The notes under the pieces: generated by a model
What the model was told of the DNA's origin: nothing
Databases searched by the model: none
The model's input: only the letters and a program-made list of their open reading frames with translations
Part shown: positions 62,054 through 64,000 of the stretch, piece by piece
Layout of the letters: every line of letters starts with the position of its first letter
How positions within the stretch are numbered: position 1 is the stretch's first letter
Source: Sphingomonas hominis
GTDB lineage: Bacteria > Pseudomonadota > Alphaproteobacteria > Sphingomonadales > Sphingomonadaceae
Direction: 5' to 3'
NCBI RefSeq assembly: GCF_013328205.1
Contig: NZ_JABULH010000003.1
Span: 62,001 to 126,000, forward strand
Length of the DNA stretch: 64,000 nt
Made by a program: the position numbers and the translations under genes

Positions 62054-62902
62054 GGCGGCGGAAGATCACGCTAAGGAGGGTAGGGACGCAACCGGCCGAT
62101 GGGCGATCATCGGCCGGCGGAGTGCGTGTCCTGGCTGAAGATTAGACGACGGACGGTACGAACGCGGCGGGAGAGAGAGCGAGTGCGGCGTGCGCGACGC
62201 CGGCGGGATGGGGCTAGACAATGGTTCGGGTGTAGGACAGCGCCATGCAAGCGCGGTTCTGCGACTGGGCAACGGCATCGGCTAGGATCGTCGGTATTAA
62301 GAGCACCAGCACCGAAAGCCCCAGCGCTAGCGCCAGCGCCATCAGCACTCGGGCGAGACGTTGTGGTCGGATAGGACACTATCATGCGCGACCTCAGAAT
62401 TAGCTGCTCCAAATGAACCTGCTCGCCTAATCCGAGCGCGGTGACGTACAATTGCGGGTGCGCTCGCGTCGGTGCTCACCTGTCGAAGCTTCGGCTGAGG
62501 GCGATCCAGAGGCGGGCGGGGCAAGACCGCATCACCGTCATCGGTGAGCGACGCTACTGTTGGTCGAGCGCGGACCGTATCTAGGTGAACGACACCGTAG
62601 GAGGCGAACTCGCACCATCGTGGGCGAGTCCGTGCTACCTGTGATTGAGCTGGTGTTACCCCTGTTCAAGCCTGTGCCGCCCTGAAGCAAGCACGCGTAA
62701 GGTTAGAGTAACCGCTCGCCCGATCAGATCAGGCGTTCGCGATCCTGTACGCGGATTGGCGGTAGAAAATGCTGACCCCGGTCAGGCTACCTCCTCGAGG
62801 TGCCAGCCAATCGCCGAGTGCGTATTGGCGTAGTTGGGTCGAGCCTGTGTCCCAAACTGACGGGCACGCTTTGGGCGGCGGCGACCCCGAGCGCCGACCG
62901 CG
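62054..62902. other. Gene-poor gap with decayed sequence
   Basis: About 850 bp with no clear gene. It contains a duplicate gene fragment at 62729-62845 and a minus-strand open frame at 62214-62342 (42 residues with the hydrophobic run ALALALGLSVLVLLIPTILA) that has no good ribosome-binding site. The rest shows nothing recognisable. The region looks like decayed or duplicated material. Confidence 0.55.
62729..62845 (-). pseudogene. Decayed duplicate of the 3' end of the neighbouring unknown gene
   Basis: The 117 bp match, without gaps and at roughly 78 percent identity by eye, the stretch 62903-63019, which encodes the last 38 codons and stop of the next gene. Both begin TCAGGCG and end GGGTCGAGCC. 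The copies start 174 bp apart. The fragment has no start and its frame contains changes, so it is a remnant of tandem duplication. Confidence 0.7.
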
Positions 62903-63532
62903 TCAGGCGTCCGCAATCTTGTACGCGAGTTGCCGGTAAAAGGCACCGACCCCGATCAGATCGCCGCCTTCCGGCGTCAGCCGCTCGCCGAGTGCGTAGC
63001 GGCGCAAGTGGGTCGAGCCGGGCGCGTGCCAGCCCGCGGTCATCCACGTATCGCCCTGCCGGTCGGAGCGGCGCACTAGGCCGTGACAATGCCACAAACA
63101 AGCACGCGAGCGGCCAAGCGCGCGCAACCGCGCGACATCGCTGCCCAGGATGGCGAGCGGCGGGCTGCGGCGATCGTCGCGCGTCGGCAATCGCGCGACG
63201 TCGTGGACGCGGCTGGCGGCGTTGTGCCGGCGCGGGCGCCAGAGTGCGGGCGGCGCGACCTGATCGAGCAAGCCCTTCAAGAAGGTGTCGAGCTCACGCA
63301 GGCAATTGGCGACGTAACGCGCGCGAACGCCCGCGGCACTGCCTGCCGGCCACGGATCGGCGAGTGCACCATCAGTCGCCAACTGGCCTAGGCGATCAGC
63401 ACCGCGCAGCAGCAGTGCGGCGGCACGCTCCAGCTCGATCGACGGTTCCGCGAAGGCGACCAGTCCGGGCTGCGGCTCGGCGCAGGGGATGCGGGTGCGA
63501 TGCGGTGCGAGCGCCAGCGCGGTCGCGGTCAC
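62903..63532 (-). CDS. Unknown protein with an intact copy of the duplicated 3' end
   Basis: About 209 residues starting with GTG at 63532 inside the stop of the small gene upstream (GTGA). It reads TATALALAPHRTRIPCAEP, then SIELERAAALLLRGADRLGQ and ends AFYRQLAYKIADA. No family is recognised; Arg-rich and without membrane helices. The upstream overlap and the duplication of its 3' end support a real gene. Confidence 0.55.
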   Translation of the reverse strand: MTATALALAPHRTRIPCAEPQPGLVAFAEPSIELERAAALLLRGADRLGQLATDGALADPWPAGSAAGVRARYVANCLRELDTFLKGLLDQVAPPALWRPRRHNAASRVHDVARLPTRDDRRSPPLAILGSDVARLRALGRSRACLWHCHGLVRRSDRQGDTWMTAGWHAPGSTHLRRYALGERLTPEGGDLIGVGAFYRQLAYKIADA

Positions 63533-63729
63533 TCCGCGAGGAGGGACGGTGCCGCCGCGGGCAGGCGATCGGCGCGCAACTTGTCGGTCCGCTCGGCACG
63601 GACCGCCATTGCGTCCCAAGAGGCGGCGGCGCGCTCGCAGCGTTCGCGCACATTATCGAGCGTAGCGGCGGACGCTTCCACCCGTTGCGTGTCGGCTTGG
63701 CGGCGGAAGAATGCAGCATCATTCGACAT
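63529..63729 (-). CDS. Small helical protein of unknown function
   Basis: A 66-residue protein (SNDAAFFRRQADTQRVEASA and ERCERAAASWDAMAVRAERT) with one long amphipathic, partly coiled-coil helix. Similar short helical proteins occur in sphingomonads and are unnamed. It is translationally coupled to the next gene. Confidence 0.6.
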   Translation of the reverse strand: MSNDAAFFRRQADTQRVEASAATLDNVRERCERAAASWDAMAVRAERTDKLRADRLPAAAPSLLAE

Positions 63730-63838
63730 GGGTCACGAACTCCGATGGGTCGGTGAACCGGCACGCGGCCGATCGATCGGCCGGAAAACGATGCCGGAAA
63801 CAAGCGATGGCGATCGGTCGACCGCCATCGCGCGCGCC

Positions 63839-64000
63839 TCAATCGGCGTGGGTGAGGTTGACCGCCGCCATCTTGCCGCGGCGATCCTGCTCCAGCTCGT
63901 AGCCGACGCGCTGATTCTGGTTCAGCGTCGCCATGCCCGAGCGCTCAACCGCCGAGATGTGAACGAACGCGTCGTCGCCGCCGCCGTCGGGCGCGATGAA
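63839..64000 (-). CDS. Cold-shock domain protein, C-terminal part
   Basis: The last 53 codons of a minus-strand gene that continues past the right edge. The visible part has DAFVHISAVERSGMATLNQN and DRRGKMAAVNL, nearly the same as the second cold-shock domain of the protein at 22527-23360. Only the end is visible, so a Gly-rich region or a second domain cannot be judged. Confidence 0.88.
   Translation of the reverse strand, partial: FIAPDGGGDDAFVHISAVERSGMATLNQNQRVGYELEQDRRGKMAAVNLTHAD

Overview
The window is a GC-rich bacterial chromosome segment with tightly packed genes, many joined by ATGA, GTGA or TGATG stop/start overlaps. The gene content (a compact flagellar cluster with sigma-54 and FliA promoters, a two-gene EgtB/EgtD ergothioneine set, DUF1176, HIG1, DUF2141 and SMR proteins, cold-shock proteins with tandem domains) best fits an alphaproteobacterium of the Sphingomonadaceae, probably Sphingomonas. 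This is inferred from gene families alone; there is no rRNA in the window. I saw no tRNA, CRISPR array, insertion sequence or prophage.

Region 1 (1-22272) is a flagellar locus. On the minus strand are fliG (partial), fliF, fliE and a FlbD-like sigma-54 activator. A flagellin gene follows, then fliA, flhA, a lytic transglycosylase, flgN, flgM, flgA and a very small MotB/MotA-like pair. On the plus strand is flgBCDEFGHIJKL, then the normal motA/motB stator. Three near-consensus sigma-54 promoters can be read: before flgB, before the mini-stator/flgA operon, and before the transglycosylase/flhA/fliA operon. CGGCAA/TTGCCG palindromes, likely activator sites, lie between the two divergent promoters. 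FliA-type promoters (TAAA-N15-GCCG or close relatives) precede flgM, flagellin and motA. Together they describe a hierarchy: activator plus sigma-54 makes the rod, hook, export gate and FliA; FliA then makes flagellin, stator and its own anti-sigma factor FlgM.

Region 2 (22500-30025) holds a cold-shock protein with a long Gly/Phe low-complexity N-terminus, a glutaminyl cyclase, an exported M1 aminopeptidase, a methyltransferase, an SDR, and DCC and DUF427 proteins. REP-like palindromes lie at 5.1 and 24.4 kb. Region 3 (30639-41027) is an envelope or surface-polymer island: an asparagine synthase whose start codon reads ATC, a flippase, and an eight-gene minus-strand operon. That operon encodes two NTP-transferase-like proteins, a Pol-beta-like nucleotidyltransferase, a diacylglycerol-kinase-like protein, an exported DUF2141 protein, a CDP-alcohol phosphotransferase, a TagB-like glycerophosphotransferase and a HAD-IB phosphatase. 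It looks like an uncharacterised polyol-phosphate or phosphoglycan pathway and is the best candidate here for a new system.

Region 4 (41272-64000) is mostly housekeeping: purK/purE, a luciferase-like monooxygenase, a nucleotidase coupled to dapD, glpX, a CPBP protease, a Bcr-type MFS pump, a short stretch with two Fur-type boxes and small unknown genes, a Tat-type SDR whose catalytic lysine position reads arginine, thioesterase, DedA, oligopeptidase B, SMR pump, GluQ-RS, HIG1 protein, PduO-type cobalamin adenosyltransferase, egtB/egtD, DUF1176 and a 3-hydroxyacyl-CoA dehydrogenase. It ends with a gene-poor stretch carrying a decayed 117-bp duplicate of the 3' end of the next gene, two small unknown genes and a second, partial cold-shock gene. 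Gene-poor stretches are 30026-30638, 46626-47455 and 62054-62902.
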